Below, in pieces: positions 27,301 to 35,856 of a DNA stretch of 64,000 bases. Source of the stretch: Gammaproteobacteria bacterium. Lineage in GTDB: Bacteria > Pseudomonadota > Gammaproteobacteria > Enterobacterales > Alteromonadaceae. Under the pieces are notes generated by a model, which had not been told where the DNA came from, searched no databases, and saw nothing but the letters and a program-made list of their open reading frames with translations. Every line of letters begins with the position of its first letter. Position 1 is the first letter of the stretch. The translations under genes and the position numbers were made by a program. Location: the NCBI GenBank assembly GCA_018222405.1, contig JAAFAI010000013.1:62001-126000 (forward strand), written 5' to 3'.

Positions 27301-28716
27301 CGACATCCTGTCATCGTCTGAGTGGGACAACTGCCAGAACTGACCAGCCAGACCGGCTTTCACATAGTTTCGCCTGGCCAGGTTGATGGTTTGCTCGAAG
27401 ACCAGATGCTCAGAGCTATACAGCACCGGATAATCGGTACTCACCGTGCCAGTTGCATCGATTACCGCCACCGTTTCAACAATTCGCTTGTGCGCCAGTG
27501 CGCCTGGTGAGGGATGACTCTCAGCAGTCAGGGTTCCCTCACATATTTGATTGTCATACACACCAGTCTCGCCACTGGCGGGGCGATGGCGTTTACACTT
27601 TTCATCAGTCGCCTGTTCCACAATGTCGAGCACAGTGCTTACTTCTTCCACAAAGTCATGACTGATTTCGCTATGCATCAAATGCAGTTGCCGGGCTTTT
27701 ACCTCTTCAAAATAATTAAAAAACAACTCCTGAATTAAACCGATGGTGACAATCCCAATGGCTATGGTCATTCCGAGCATTATCTGGCTTTTGTCGCCCC
27801 TGGCGATGGCATGAGTGGTACTGATATAGCGCAGTTTAATCAGCGGCGTAATGGCAATTAAAAACAGCAAGCCTAAAATCAGCCACATGAGTAGCGTGGG
27901 AGAAAGCTTCAGTTTTTGTTGGTTGATGGCGCTTTTTTCTATCACCCCAACCAGATACAGCTCCTGCCCTGCTGCTGTTAAGGCGGTTTCCATTACCGGG
28001 TGCACGTACACTCTGAAGTCGATATCGCTCACCTGAGTATCGATAAAATTTGTCCCCTCAATCACGGTATTGGGCGGGGCAGTCTCGGCTGTAGATGACT
28101 GTGCGGGTGGATGTAGATGGGTAATGCGCTTGATCAGCAGCTCGGTTTCATCACTTAACTGCGATGCATGATTCACCACTGATAGCACCTTGCCATGTTC
28201 ATCAACCAGAGCAACTGTTTGAAAGCGGTCGACCCGCTGGCCCAGAGAATCACTGACTTTACCCGACAAATGAAGTTTAAAATAAGCGCTCTTATTATCC
28301 GGGGCTTCACAGGCTTTATAACTAATAAAATTTGCCTGGTCGAAAGGTTCAAACAAAAGCGCATAGGAAGATGACGGCGGTGAGGAAATCGTGGCTTTTT
28401 CCTCCACCCGAATGGCGGCCAGATCGTCTGAAACCGAGAGTTTTTCGATAGCGGTTTTCAACACATCCTGGTTAACATCACACTGTTGCTGGTCATTGTC
28501 ATCGGCAAGGATATACTGAGACGTGACTTTCACCTTGTCGAAACTGCGGTGGAGCGTGCCCTCTATCTGCTTAAGTTCGCGAAATAGCAACGTGTTGAGG
28601 GTATCCTCGTTGCTATCCATTTTGAAATAATAAATAACGCCTGAAATGATTGTGCCCAGAGCCAGCACCAGCGCGATAAACAGAAGCTTGGAAAGGTTGC
28701 GTTTGAATGGCGTCAT
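24394..28716 (-). CDS. 1440-residue membrane protein: two Cache-like periplasmic regions and a STAND-like cytoplasmic region
   Basis: A very large membrane protein with no named family that I recognise. Predicted layout: TM 9-31; periplasmic sensor-like region 32-272; TMs at about 273-293 and 312-333; second large periplasmic region 334-657, with strand pairs such as NNFGFAVIDEDGNVLFHSDDS typical of Cache/PAS folds; TMs at about 658-680, 704-724, 730-747, 763-780, 790-808 and 836-858; a third, Cys-rich loop 860-1016; TM 1017-1038; cytoplasmic region 1040-1380; and two final TMs at 1381-1399 and 1407-1423. The cytoplasmic part has NTPase-like strands (MVVAISAVEQVSGD, GVILVLVAETAPL) and a winged-helix-like RQEKLILWKLANGAS...IIERLVRRGYL, but no GxxxxGK[ST]. 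This resembles a degenerate STAND protein. Confidence 0.7.
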   Translation of the reverse strand: MTPFKRNLSKLLFIALVLALGTIISGVIYYFKMDSNEDTLNTLLFRELKQIEGTLHRSFDKVKVTSQYILADDNDQQQCDVNQDVLKTAIEKLSVSDDLAAIRVEEKATISSPPSSSYALLFEPFDQANFISYKACEAPDNKSAYFKLHLSGKVSDSLGQRVDRFQTVALVDEHGKVLSVVNHASQLSDETELLIKRITHLHPPAQSSTAETAPPNTVIEGTNFIDTQVSDIDFRVYVHPVMETALTAAGQELYLVGVIEKSAINQQKLKLSPTLLMWLILGLLFLIAITPLIKLRYISTTHAIARGDKSQIMLGMTIAIGIVTIGLIQELFFNYFEEVKARQLHLMHSEISHDFVEEVSTVLDIVEQATDEKCKRHRPASGETGVYDNQICEGTLTAESHPSPGALAHKRIVETVAVIDATGTVSTDYPVLYSSEHLVFEQTINLARRNYVKAGLAGQFWQLSHSDDDRMSRFFIQRVFNIEDGRKNAMLSIPFAAGKFDEEPAPYSVEAYSQFRLAQTFSSYQKKGFQKPLQQSASAEPKLIIAGTRLGSLVDRVMPNNFGFAVIDEDGNVLFHSDDSLSLIENFFTETNRNPELLVASEHNQLLSPTLMELDYKGSPHTVLIGPMKATGAGAGAVNSVPWRLAVFFNPEALQTNNMILVFLAVLIFMLVVIPAFILLRYGILQRFWQEVGYFDVAHITRYKTYALILFATGLGIQYQTGVILPFTSRMVMWAGCCALIAVFLVNRFRVNTAHYSLWKRPITGFVLITALLFMIDVINLSGVQRELLAVNQLFAVAGLVIIAAAVEAFRIWGRQPIDERYLRKKTPAEQRRYTSGYVWYLSGLFYLAAVVPSSLVAFTAHDYLLQRQASFEASHIRQSMLTHQFGYEDYLSFLNARPCAPSDTSFPCAMAAGYRLPELTSSFYPDAIQTSSTAGCDLLCNKWVMINRSPDSAPARPDSLFNQMFSITPSQTEFVSHLTFAAKQDLTGTSAAIHGNDLGYRADLLMQAAVREGSGPLITFIMFFGLPFGIYLAVRQLLVQRLMGEHLQDQYRVRPDCSKLTVTAACFPNIVGRETQPNGQSYLILNATRLQAEKALNQQTDNLFQNRVFRLPECLRGNDEGDYLLAEIEQAANSVSSGPMVVAISAVEQVSGDDALRQQALSFLYALHNQRGVILVLVAETAPLYRLLNPDAYENEESDKTLSSDEKSGWSKLFSEMTKRYAWSPLQKQRLSNPFDVNLLITSECQAWPEIRHLATALDQQTSGFTQQAGDNVNEAQRGDYWTPEQVIEFMLEHAGALYRRKWEECTRQEKLILWKLANGASINPANAVIIERLVRRGYLFRDKGWHIINESFRQFILAAENEAVIGHWLDNANSGAWSVLRIPVFALLLVMLVIFVYSSGSSLNTLVSLATAALGLIPLLLKNLSLIKGGVTSDIESG

Positions 28717-28872
28717 AAGCGTCCGGCTTATATAACGTTACACCCAATCGCTAGCGAACTGCAGTAACCATCAAACGTTATAATTTAGTTATATTGATTG
28801 TGCATTAATTAGCCAGAGCATAGCGCCGGCGGCATTTTTGATCAACCAAAACTATGCGATTAGCCAGCGCTA

Positions 28873-29520
28873 TCAGGCACTGGCCAGCCCCAGCTTTACG
28901 GCAAAGTACACAAACAGACCGCCAGCCGCCTTATTTAACCAGAAGCTTAAGCGGCCAACACCGGACAGGCGCTTACGTAGCCACACGGTACCGATAACCA
29001 AGAACAAACACCAGGACGTCCCGGTCAGCGTAAATATGCCGCCAAGGGCCAGGAACATTGCGGTTTTATCAGCAACTTCGGCCGGAATAAATTGTGGTAC
29101 GAAAGCCAGAAAGAATAGCGCAACCTTGGGGTTTAACACATTCGTTAAAAAGCCGCCGGCAAATATTCGCTGCAAACTGGCAATTCGAGGTAACTCCACT
29201 TTTTGTTCTGCCTCAGGGCAGCCCTGCTGTGGCCCTTTTGCCATAAGCATAGAAAAGCCGAGGTATAACAGGTAAGCACACCCGGCTACCTTAATAACCG
29301 TAAATGCCCAGGCGGAAGTAGCAAGCAAAGCACTGAGTCCCAGCGCTGCTGCTACAATATGTACGCTGACACCCGACATAATGCCAAGTAAGGCTACTAC
29401 CCCGGCGCGAGCGCCCTGAGTAGCACTGCGGGCAATGATGTATAACGAATCAGGCCCGGGCAGAATGTTTAACAGCAGGCAGGCAAAGATAAACGGGGTA
29501 ACATTGATAACGTCAAACAT
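28873..29520 (-). CDS. LysE/RhtB family exporter
   Basis: A 215-residue inner membrane protein of the LysE/RhtB family that exports amino acids or small metabolites. The N-terminal NILPGPDSLYIIARSATQGARAGVVALLGI (about 18-47) carries the family PGP motif. Six hydrophobic segments can be counted, with FLTNVLNPKVALFFLAFVPQFI (about 119-140) a second hallmark. The substrate cannot be told from sequence. It lies 33 bases after a DMT transporter gene on the same strand, perhaps one operon. Confidence 0.9.
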   Translation of the reverse strand: MFDVINVTPFIFACLLLNILPGPDSLYIIARSATQGARAGVVALLGIMSGVSVHIVAAALGLSALLATSAWAFTVIKVAGCAYLLYLGFSMLMAKGPQQGCPEAEQKVELPRIASLQRIFAGGFLTNVLNPKVALFFLAFVPQFIPAEVADKTAMFLALGGIFTLTGTSWCLFLVIGTVWLRKRLSGVGRLSFWLNKAAGGLFVYFAVKLGLASA

Positions 29521-29553
29521 GATGTACTCTGGCCTAACAGTAATAAGAGTAAG

Positions 29554-30429
29554 TTACTCCAGCCACACCAACATGGCAATCCCGGCAACCGCCAGCGCGG
29601 ACCAGACAGAGACATTACGGCTTACTCGGTCGCCCAGCCACCAGCCAATGCCCAGAGAAAGCAACACACTGGCTGCCAGCAGGGTTTGTGCAACGGCCGC
29701 TTTGGTATAACTGAACGCCAGCATTTGTAAGGTCAGCGCCATAAAGGTGCCGATAAACACTGCGAGCGTAAACAGTCGCCAGGTTTTGCCCTTATCAGTG
29801 GTTGTAGGCAACCAGCGCTGTCTGGTAAACACCATCAGCAAACAAATAATCAGCAGGCCGCCCAGCAGCCGGATAAGGCTGGCGTTAAAGGCATCAATCT
29901 CAAAGGAAGTCAGCACATCGCGACTAATAACAGCCCCGACGGCCTGGCAAAGCGCTGCCAGCGCAGCATAAACATAACCGGTTGGCGAAAATAACGTTAA
30001 CGCCGCGCGCTTGTGGATTTTTACAATCACGTCCACCGAGATGATCACCAGCGCCACCGCCAGCCACTGCTGCCAGCTTAACCATTCACCAATCCACGCC
30101 ATGGCCAGTAAGGCGGTTAATACCGGTGCCAGTGTTTCTGCAATCAGAATAGACTGAGCGTCACCGATTTTATTCAGCGCCTGAAAGAAAAAAGTATCGC
30201 CCAGGCCAATACCAATAACGCCACTGAGCAACAACCAGCCCCACACGGCGCCCGGAGCTTCTAAGGGAGGTAAAAACACCACTGACACAGCCAGAAGCAA
30301 TCCGGCAGACAGCAGCCCTTTCCAGAAGTTAAGCGCCAGTGGTGAAAAAGCACTGCCCAGTACCCTGAATAAACGGGCAGACACCGCCCAGCAGAGCGCC
30401 GCGGCCAGGGCGGCGAATTCGCCAATCAT
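29554..30429 (-). CDS. EamA/DMT family transporter
   Basis: A 291-residue drug/metabolite transporter with ten membrane segments in two EamA halves. Start chosen at ATG 30429 (MIGEFAALAAALCWAVS) over an in-frame TTG four codons upstream, because GGAACAG then serves as ribosome site. GDTFFFQALNKIGDAQSILIAE (about 80-101) is a conserved first-half block and MLAFSYTKAAVAQTLLA the second-half equivalent. The role is export or import of an unknown small metabolite. Followed by lysE-like. Confidence 0.88.
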   Translation of the reverse strand: MIGEFAALAAALCWAVSARLFRVLGSAFSPLALNFWKGLLSAGLLLAVSVVFLPPLEAPGAVWGWLLLSGVIGIGLGDTFFFQALNKIGDAQSILIAETLAPVLTALLAMAWIGEWLSWQQWLAVALVIISVDVIVKIHKRAALTLFSPTGYVYAALAALCQAVGAVISRDVLTSFEIDAFNASLIRLLGGLLIICLLMVFTRQRWLPTTTDKGKTWRLFTLAVFIGTFMALTLQMLAFSYTKAAVAQTLLAASVLLSLGIGWWLGDRVSRNVSVWSALAVAGIAMLVWLE

Positions 30430-30452
30430 AATCTGTTCCAAAAATTTACCGC

Positions 30453-30476
30453 AAAAAAATACCCGGCGGAGCCGGG
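30453..30476 (-). terminator. Rho-independent terminator of the catabolic operon
   Basis: CCCGGC-TCC-GCCGGG (read on the minus strand) is followed on that strand by a T7 run. It lies 26 bases past the stop of the DUF1080 gene and closes the minus-strand operon. Confidence 0.8.
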
Positions 30477-30501
30477 CATTGAATGGAGCTATTTTGACAG
30501 C

Positions 30502-31260
30502 TTAGAGTTCGCGGAGCCAGATATTCCTGAAGCTCACCAGATTGTCGTGATCCTGCAACTGGATAGGCGCGCAGCCGTGAGCTTTATACTTCGGCGCACC
30601 AATCCATTCCGTCGTGCCCTTGATTTCAACATGGTTTTGTACCACTACGCCATTATGGATAACCGTTACATAGCCGGGCGACTCAAGTGATTCACCGTCG
30701 AACTTTGGCGCGGTAAAGATAATATCATACTCCTGCCACTCACCTGGTGGGCGGGTGGCATTCACCAGTGGAATGGTTTGCTTGTAAACCGATGCAGCCT
30801 GTCCGTTGGGATAGGTTTTGTTCTGGTAAGAATCGAGCACCTGAATTTCATAGCGTTCCTGGAAGAATACGCCACTGTTGTTGCGTTTCTGCCCATCCAT
30901 GTCTTCCTCTGGCTGTGGTGCACGCCATTCAACATGCAACTGCACATCACAGAAAGATTGCCTGGTACGGATGTTACCCGTGCCAGGTTTCACAGTGACC
31001 GTGTCACCACCAAGAGTCCAGGCCGCTTCGCCGCCTTTCACTGACTCCCAGGCCGACAGATCGGTACCGTCAAACAGTACAACCGCATCAGACGGCGCTT
31101 TGCCAACCGGCGTTTCTACTGCTTCTGGAACAGGTTCCCAGACTTCAGTTTTTTGTGCCTGTTGCCAGGGCTCAAGATTTTCCTGCGGGGCGGCACAAGC
31201 CGCCAGTGCAGGCGTTAACAGCGCCAGGCCGGCGACTGTTGCTAAACGATTGTTACGCAT
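30502..31260 (-). CDS. DUF1080 lipoprotein, 3-keto-glycoside hydrolase-like
   Basis: A 252-residue lipoprotein with a concanavalin-like DUF1080 domain. Start at ATG 31260 behind AGAGGA gives the lipoprotein signal VAGLALLTPALAACAAP (lipidated Cys near residue 22). The domain runs from AVVLFDGTDLSAWE (about 60-73) through RNNSGVFFQERYEIQVLDSY (about 126-145), PPGEWQEYDIIFTAPKF and GCAPIQLQDHDN...FRNIWLREL. Related proteins act on 3-keto-glycosides or bind glycans outside the cytoplasm. It is last in an operon of GMC dehydrogenase genes, which would supply the keto-sugar. Role assigned from family and context. Confidence 0.85.
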   Translation of the reverse strand: MRNNRLATVAGLALLTPALAACAAPQENLEPWQQAQKTEVWEPVPEAVETPVGKAPSDAVVLFDGTDLSAWESVKGGEAAWTLGGDTVTVKPGTGNIRTRQSFCDVQLHVEWRAPQPEEDMDGQKRNNSGVFFQERYEIQVLDSYQNKTYPNGQAASVYKQTIPLVNATRPPGEWQEYDIIFTAPKFDGESLESPGYVTVIHNGVVVQNHVEIKGTTEWIGAPKYKAHGCAPIQLQDHDNLVSFRNIWLREL

Positions 31261-31302
31261 AAATTGTGTCCTCTTATTTGGCAATTCATCAACGGCCTGA
31301 AA

Positions 31303-31920
31303 TCAGGTAGCCCAGGCTCTGTCGCCCTTTTCATAGGGCAGATCGCCATCAAACTTGCCAGGAATACCCACGTAACGCAGTACCTTGGTAGCACCTACTT
31401 CTGACGTAAAGAAAGTAAACAGGGTTAGCTGCTTAAACATCGTGAAGTAATGCGGTAACGGATCGGTATCATCGGCATCACGGCTGTTAGGACGCTGATT
31501 AACTGCGCCCCATAGGTTACGCTCGGCATTGTATTGCTTTGCTTCGGCATCCAGGTCCGTCAGCAACTCAAAACGCTGTGCATTGCTTAAGGCAAGAAAC
31601 GGCGTGTCGAAGCGTTCGTCACTGGCCAGGTTCAGCTTACGCAGGCCGTCTTTAAACGCCTGTTGCTGAACGGGTGTGTAACAGTCTGCCACCAGCACCG
31701 CCATCATTTGCGCACACTGGGCATCTTTAGCTCCCGGCGTGTCAGTGCGTGGCATGATGGTTTCAGCCACTTCGCTGATTAAGCTGATGTCGTCCTTACT
31801 GAGGCCCACTTTGGACGGGTCTGTTGCCGGCACCTTTAAGCCCCAGGCCATGGCGTTACTGCCCACGAAGGCAGCACCGGTAGAGGCCGCAATCATTTTA
31901 AGAAGGTCGCGTCTATCCAT
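31303..31920 (-). CDS. Gluconate 2-dehydrogenase subunit 3-like, Tat-exported small subunit
   Basis: A 205-residue protein with a Tat signal: MDRRDLLKMIAASTGAAFVGSNAMA has the twin Arg at 3-4. The rest matches the gluconate 2-dehydrogenase subunit 3 family, with VAETIMPRTDTPGAKDAQ (about 51-68), FLALSNAQRFELLTDLD and LFTFFTSEVGATKVLRYVG. In known dehydrogenases this subunit carries the FAD subunit out through Tat as a hitchhiker. It lies one base from the GMC gene (31920/31922), which has no signal of its own. The two probably form a periplasmic sugar dehydrogenase, with electrons passing to a cytochrome not encoded here. Confidence 0.88.
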   Translation of the reverse strand: MDRRDLLKMIAASTGAAFVGSNAMAWGLKVPATDPSKVGLSKDDISLISEVAETIMPRTDTPGAKDAQCAQMMAVLVADCYTPVQQQAFKDGLRKLNLASDERFDTPFLALSNAQRFELLTDLDAEAKQYNAERNLWGAVNQRPNSRDADDTDPLPHYFTMFKQLTLFTFFTSEVGATKVLRYVGIPGKFDGDLPYEKGDRAWAT

Positions 31921-31921
31921 C

Positions 31922-33607
31922 TCAGATGTTCCCCTTTTTCAGTTCTTCAACAGCAAAATTAGCAGCCCGCGCGGTTAATGCCATGTAAGTCAACGATGGG
32001 TTAACACAGGAGGCCGAAGTCATCGCCGCGCCGTCGGTAACGAATACGTTGGGCGCATCCCAGACCTGGTTGTGAGCGTTAAGCACGGAAGACTTAGGAT
32101 CGCGGCCCATGCGTGCACCGCCCATTTCATGAATCCCCATGCCCGGCGCGTAATCCGCGTCGTAACCCTGAACATTTTTAAGGCCCATTTTTTCGAACAT
32201 TTCCACCGCGTCATTCATCATATCTTTACGCATGGCATATTCGTTTTCTTTGATTTCAACGTCCATCTCCAGCACTGGTAAGCCCCACTTGTCTTTCTGT
32301 GCTTTATTGAGATACACCTTGTTGTCATGGTTTGGCAGCATTTCACCAAAGGCCGTCATACCAATAGACCAGCTACCCGGCTCACTCAGGATGTTTTTAA
32401 GATCGGCACCAATGCCCATTTCGGCCACATTGCGGTTCCAGCCCTGACGACTTGCAGAGCCCTGATAGCCAAAGCCACGCAGATAGTTACGCTTATCGTC
32501 GCCCCAGTTACGGAAACGCGGGATATAGAAACCAGACGGACGGCGTCCGTAATAGTATTTATCTTCAAAACCGTCGATGTCGGCCGACGCGCCCACGCGG
32601 AAGTGGTGGTCCATAATGTTATGGCCCAGCTCGCCGCTGCTACTACCCAGACCGCCATCCCATACGTCGGTGGCTGAGTTCATCAGCATCCATACCGAGT
32701 TAAGAGCTGACGCATTAAGGAAGACAATCTTGCTCTTAAATTCATAGGTCTGATTATTTTCTGAGTCGAGAATTTCAACACCGGTTGCACGTTTTTTGTC
32801 TTTGTCGTAAAGCACGCGGGTTACGATAGAGAAAGGACGCACGGTCAGATTTCCGGTGGCCATCGCTACCGGCAGTGTTGACGACTGGGTAGAGAAGTAG
32901 CCACCAAACGGACAACCCAGCCAGCACTTGTTACGGTACTGACAGTTCACCCGATTTTGCTCTGGCTTTGGCTCGGTCATGTTAGCACTGCGACCATTAA
33001 TAATATGGCGAGTGCCTTTAAACGCTTTCTGCAAACGCTTGGCGAGGTCTTTCTCTACCACGTTGAGAGGCATTGGCGGCTGGTACTGGCCATCAGGCAG
33101 CACGTCCAGGCCATCGCGGTTACCGCTGATGCCGGCAAAACGTTCTACATAGTCATACCAGGGCGCTAAATCGTTGTAGCGAATCGGCCAGTCAACGCCA
33201 ACACCTTCTTTGGCATTGGCCAGGAAATCCTCTTCATTCAGACGGTAGCTCTGACGGCCCCATAACAGCGAGCGGCCGCCCACGTGGTAGCCACGGTACC
33301 AGTCGAAACGTTTCTTCTCGACATAAGGTGACGTCTGGTGGCTTTCCCACATTCCATAAGTGGATTCATTCAGCGGGTAGTCACGCTTGATCACCGGCTC
33401 CAGCTCTTTCATTTCCTGGGTCGCCAAATCACGGTGCGGGTAGTTCCACGCTTCATTGTGGGCGTTTACGTAATCCTTGATATGCTCAATATTACGGCCA
33501 CGCTCCAGCATCAGGACCTTAAGCCCTTTTTCAGCCAGCTCTTTAGCTGCCCAACCGCCGCTGATCCCTGAACCCACTACGATTGCATCATAGACATTAT
33601 CTGCCAT
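31922..33607 (-). CDS. GMC oxidoreductase, FAD subunit of sugar 3-dehydrogenase
   Basis: A 561-residue flavoprotein of the GMC family. The ADP-binding motif DAIVVGSGISGGWAAKELAE (7-26) is followed by GGRSLLWGRQSYRL. CQYRNKCWLGCPFGGYFS (about 222-239) holds Cys residues seen in glucoside 3-dehydrogenases and fructose dehydrogenases. The active site is formed by MGIHEMGGARMG (His) and SCVNPSLTYMALTARA (Asn) near the C-terminus. The most likely reaction is oxidation of a glycoside C3 hydroxyl to a ketone. It is co-translated with the Tat small subunit. Ribosome site GGGGAGAAG precedes ATG 33607. Confidence 0.9.
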   Translation of the reverse strand: MADNVYDAIVVGSGISGGWAAKELAEKGLKVLMLERGRNIEHIKDYVNAHNEAWNYPHRDLATQEMKELEPVIKRDYPLNESTYGMWESHQTSPYVEKKRFDWYRGYHVGGRSLLWGRQSYRLNEEDFLANAKEGVGVDWPIRYNDLAPWYDYVERFAGISGNRDGLDVLPDGQYQPPMPLNVVEKDLAKRLQKAFKGTRHIINGRSANMTEPKPEQNRVNCQYRNKCWLGCPFGGYFSTQSSTLPVAMATGNLTVRPFSIVTRVLYDKDKKRATGVEILDSENNQTYEFKSKIVFLNASALNSVWMLMNSATDVWDGGLGSSSGELGHNIMDHHFRVGASADIDGFEDKYYYGRRPSGFYIPRFRNWGDDKRNYLRGFGYQGSASRQGWNRNVAEMGIGADLKNILSEPGSWSIGMTAFGEMLPNHDNKVYLNKAQKDKWGLPVLEMDVEIKENEYAMRKDMMNDAVEMFEKMGLKNVQGYDADYAPGMGIHEMGGARMGRDPKSSVLNAHNQVWDAPNVFVTDGAAMTSASCVNPSLTYMALTARAANFAVEELKKGNI

Positions 33608-33661
33608 TACTTCTCCCCTTAAATCGACTGTTTACGGTCATCGATTTTGTGTGTTGCCCAA

Positions 33662-34582
33662 TCACACATCACAAATCAGAATGGCTTCGCGCAGCGATTC
33701 AATCTGACCCTGAATGGTTTTTGGGGTTGGTAAAAATTCCTGAGCTACATATCCGTTAAAGCCGGTCTCGTTAATTGCTTTGATAATTGCCGGATAAAAC
33801 AGCTCCTGGGTGTCATTTATTTCGTTTCTGCCGGGCACACCGGCCGTGTGATAGTGACCAAAGTACTCATGGTTTTCCCGAATGGTACGAATAATGTCAC
33901 CCTCACTAATTTGCATATGATAAATATCATAAAGCAGCTTAAAATTAGCTGAACCAAGCTGCTTACACAGAGCAATGCCCCATGCTGAATTATCAGCAAA
34001 ATAATCCGGGTGGTTTACCTTGCTGTTAAACAGCTCCATTTGCAGCACAACGCCACGTTTTTCCGCATGCCCGATAACGCGTTTAAGGCCGGTCACGGCA
34101 TGCTCAAGACCCTCTTCAGGGCTTACGCCGCGTTTATTACCGCTAAAGCAAATCAGGTTTTGGTAACCCGCATCGGCGACCAAATCGATATGCTTTAAAT
34201 AGCGCTCCGTGAGTTCGTCGTGAAACTGCGGATCGGCCCAACCGTCTTCAAGGTTAAGCTCTGCGCCATTACACATAGAGCTGTCGATGCCGTATTTTTT
34301 CAGCGTTGGCCAGTCAGCAGGACCAATAAGGTCGATGGCACTAAAACCAATGGCTTTTGCAGCAATGCATAATTCTTCCACACTCAGCTCGCCGTAAGTC
34401 CAGCGAGCCACTGAATGATTGATATTCCCTTTCAATTTAAGACCTGAGATATCTTCGGGCAGGGTCGCCAGCGCTGAGGCACTCAGGCTGGCTCCGGTCA
34501 TCCCGAGCACCAGCTTTTTAAGCAGGTCGCGACGACCGTTAGCCGACAGATTCATCTCTGGTCCAATCCCTTTATCAGGCAT
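33662..34582 (-). CDS. Tat-exported TIM-barrel (xylose isomerase-like) protein
   Basis: A 306-residue AP_endonuc_2/xylose isomerase-like barrel with a Tat signal, GRRDLLKKLVLGMTGASLSASALA (about 16-39). Resembles hydroxypyruvate isomerase: FSAIDLIGPADWPTLKKYGI, LICFSGNKRG, VVLQMELFNSKVNHPDY, FKLLYDIYHMQISEGDI, YFGHYHTAGVPGRNE and GYVAQEFLPT supply Glu, Asp and His metal ligands. In keto-glycoside pathways such barrels act as lyases or isomerases. The first ATG (34582) overlaps the stop of the MFS gene; ATG 34555 is also possible. Confidence 0.85.
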   Translation of the reverse strand: MPDKGIGPEMNLSANGRRDLLKKLVLGMTGASLSASALATLPEDISGLKLKGNINHSVARWTYGELSVEELCIAAKAIGFSAIDLIGPADWPTLKKYGIDSSMCNGAELNLEDGWADPQFHDELTERYLKHIDLVADAGYQNLICFSGNKRGVSPEEGLEHAVTGLKRVIGHAEKRGVVLQMELFNSKVNHPDYFADNSAWGIALCKQLGSANFKLLYDIYHMQISEGDIIRTIRENHEYFGHYHTAGVPGRNEINDTQELFYPAIIKAINETGFNGYVAQEFLPTPKTIQGQIESLREAILICDV

Positions 34583-35798
34583 CAGCCTTAACCTCTTCTT
34601 TTTTAAATACTAATAAGAATAGCACCAGAACGACCAGAGCAAACGCGGCCGGGAAGAGCCAGATTTGCTGCCAGGCATGGCCTGCATCACCGGCATAATT
34701 GTCGGTAATCTGACCGGCGACCCAGAAACCTACCAGCATACCTACCCCGTAGGTCGCCAGCGTAATCAGGCCCTGAGCAGCACTTTTTACTTTGTCGCCC
34801 GCTTTGGCATTGGTATAAATTTGGCCTGACACAAAAAAGAAGTCATAGCAGATACCATGCAGAGCAATACCGATGATTAGCAGGAATAATCCGGACTCAG
34901 CATCACCGAAGGCAAATAATGCGTAACGCAGTACCCAGGCTGCCATACCCAGCAGTAGCGTCATCTTGATACCAAAGCGGTTCAGGAATACCGGCAAAGC
35001 CAGCATAAACAGCACTTCAGACACCTGACCCAGAGTCATTTTACCGGTGGCATTCTCAACGCCAATCTCAGTAAGAAACGGGTTGGCATTCTGGTAGTAA
35101 AAAGCCAGAGGAATACAAATCAGGACGCTTGATGCAAAGAACACAAAGAAGTTACGGTCTTTAAGCATTGCCAGCGCGTCGAGGCCCAGTAACTGACCAA
35201 GGCTGGCCGCTTCTGAACCTTTTGCAGCCGGTGGCGTGGCTGGCAGCGTAAAGCTGTAAATACCCAACGCCAGCGAGGCAATTGCACACAGCATAAAAGT
35301 GTTGCGCAGCATGCCGTCAGCAATACCCTGCTGCGAATCCCACGAGAATACGTAGCTGATAACCAGGCCAGCAACAATCCAGCCGATGGTGCCCCACACA
35401 CGAATTTTACCAAACTCTTTAGACGGGTCTGACATTTGCCCGAACGATACCGAGTTAACCAGTGCCAGGGTTGGCATGTAAGCAATCATGTAGCCCAGTA
35501 CGTAAGGGTAGAAGCCAGCAAAGTCGGTCGACATGTACATCATATACATTAATGCCGCGCCCACCAGGTGCAGAATGCCCAGAATACGCTCAGCATTAAA
35601 GAACCGGTCAGCAATCAGGCCAATGATGAACGGCGCGATGATCGCCCCCCATGACTGGGTTGAGAACGCCATACCAATTTCACTGCCCGATGCACCGAGC
35701 GTGCCGCCGAGAAAGGTTCCCAGCGTAACAAACCAACCACCCCAGATAAAAAACTGGAGAAACATCATAATACTCAGACGTATTGTTATTGTGTTCAT
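34575..35798 (-). CDS. MFS transporter of the nucleoside:H+ symporter type
   Basis: A 407-residue, 12-helix permease like NupG/XapB. The first helix holds SIMMFLQFFIWGGWFVTLGTFL (9-30), and IGMAFSTQSWGAIIAPFIIGLIADRFF (about 41-67) is the family block between helices 2 and 3. KEFGKIRVWGTIGWI is the loop motif. The N-terminal Trp pair and the GIALHGICYDFFFVSGQIY segment fit this family. Substrates of relatives in sugar clusters are glycosides or keto-sugars, not only nucleosides. It overlaps the Tat barrel gene downstream by 8 bases, so uptake and processing are co-regulated. Confidence 0.85.
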   Translation of the reverse strand: MNTITIRLSIMMFLQFFIWGGWFVTLGTFLGGTLGASGSEIGMAFSTQSWGAIIAPFIIGLIADRFFNAERILGILHLVGAALMYMMYMSTDFAGFYPYVLGYMIAYMPTLALVNSVSFGQMSDPSKEFGKIRVWGTIGWIVAGLVISYVFSWDSQQGIADGMLRNTFMLCAIASLALGIYSFTLPATPPAAKGSEAASLGQLLGLDALAMLKDRNFFVFFASSVLICIPLAFYYQNANPFLTEIGVENATGKMTLGQVSEVLFMLALPVFLNRFGIKMTLLLGMAAWVLRYALFAFGDAESGLFLLIIGIALHGICYDFFFVSGQIYTNAKAGDKVKSAAQGLITLATYGVGMLVGFWVAGQITDNYAGDAGHAWQQIWLFPAAFALVVLVLFLLVFKKEEVKADA

Positions 35799-35856
35799 AG
35801 GCTCCTCGCCAAATGTCTGTACTGACCGTACTTTTTGTACCAGTTACTTGTTGTTA

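Noticed and set aside
28838..29275. 145-codon plus-strand frame opposite the LysE gene
   Set aside because: The opposite frame is a clear LysE exporter; this one has no family features.
32327..32677. 116-codon frame opposite the GMC gene
   Set aside because: It is a shadow of the GMC coding sequence.
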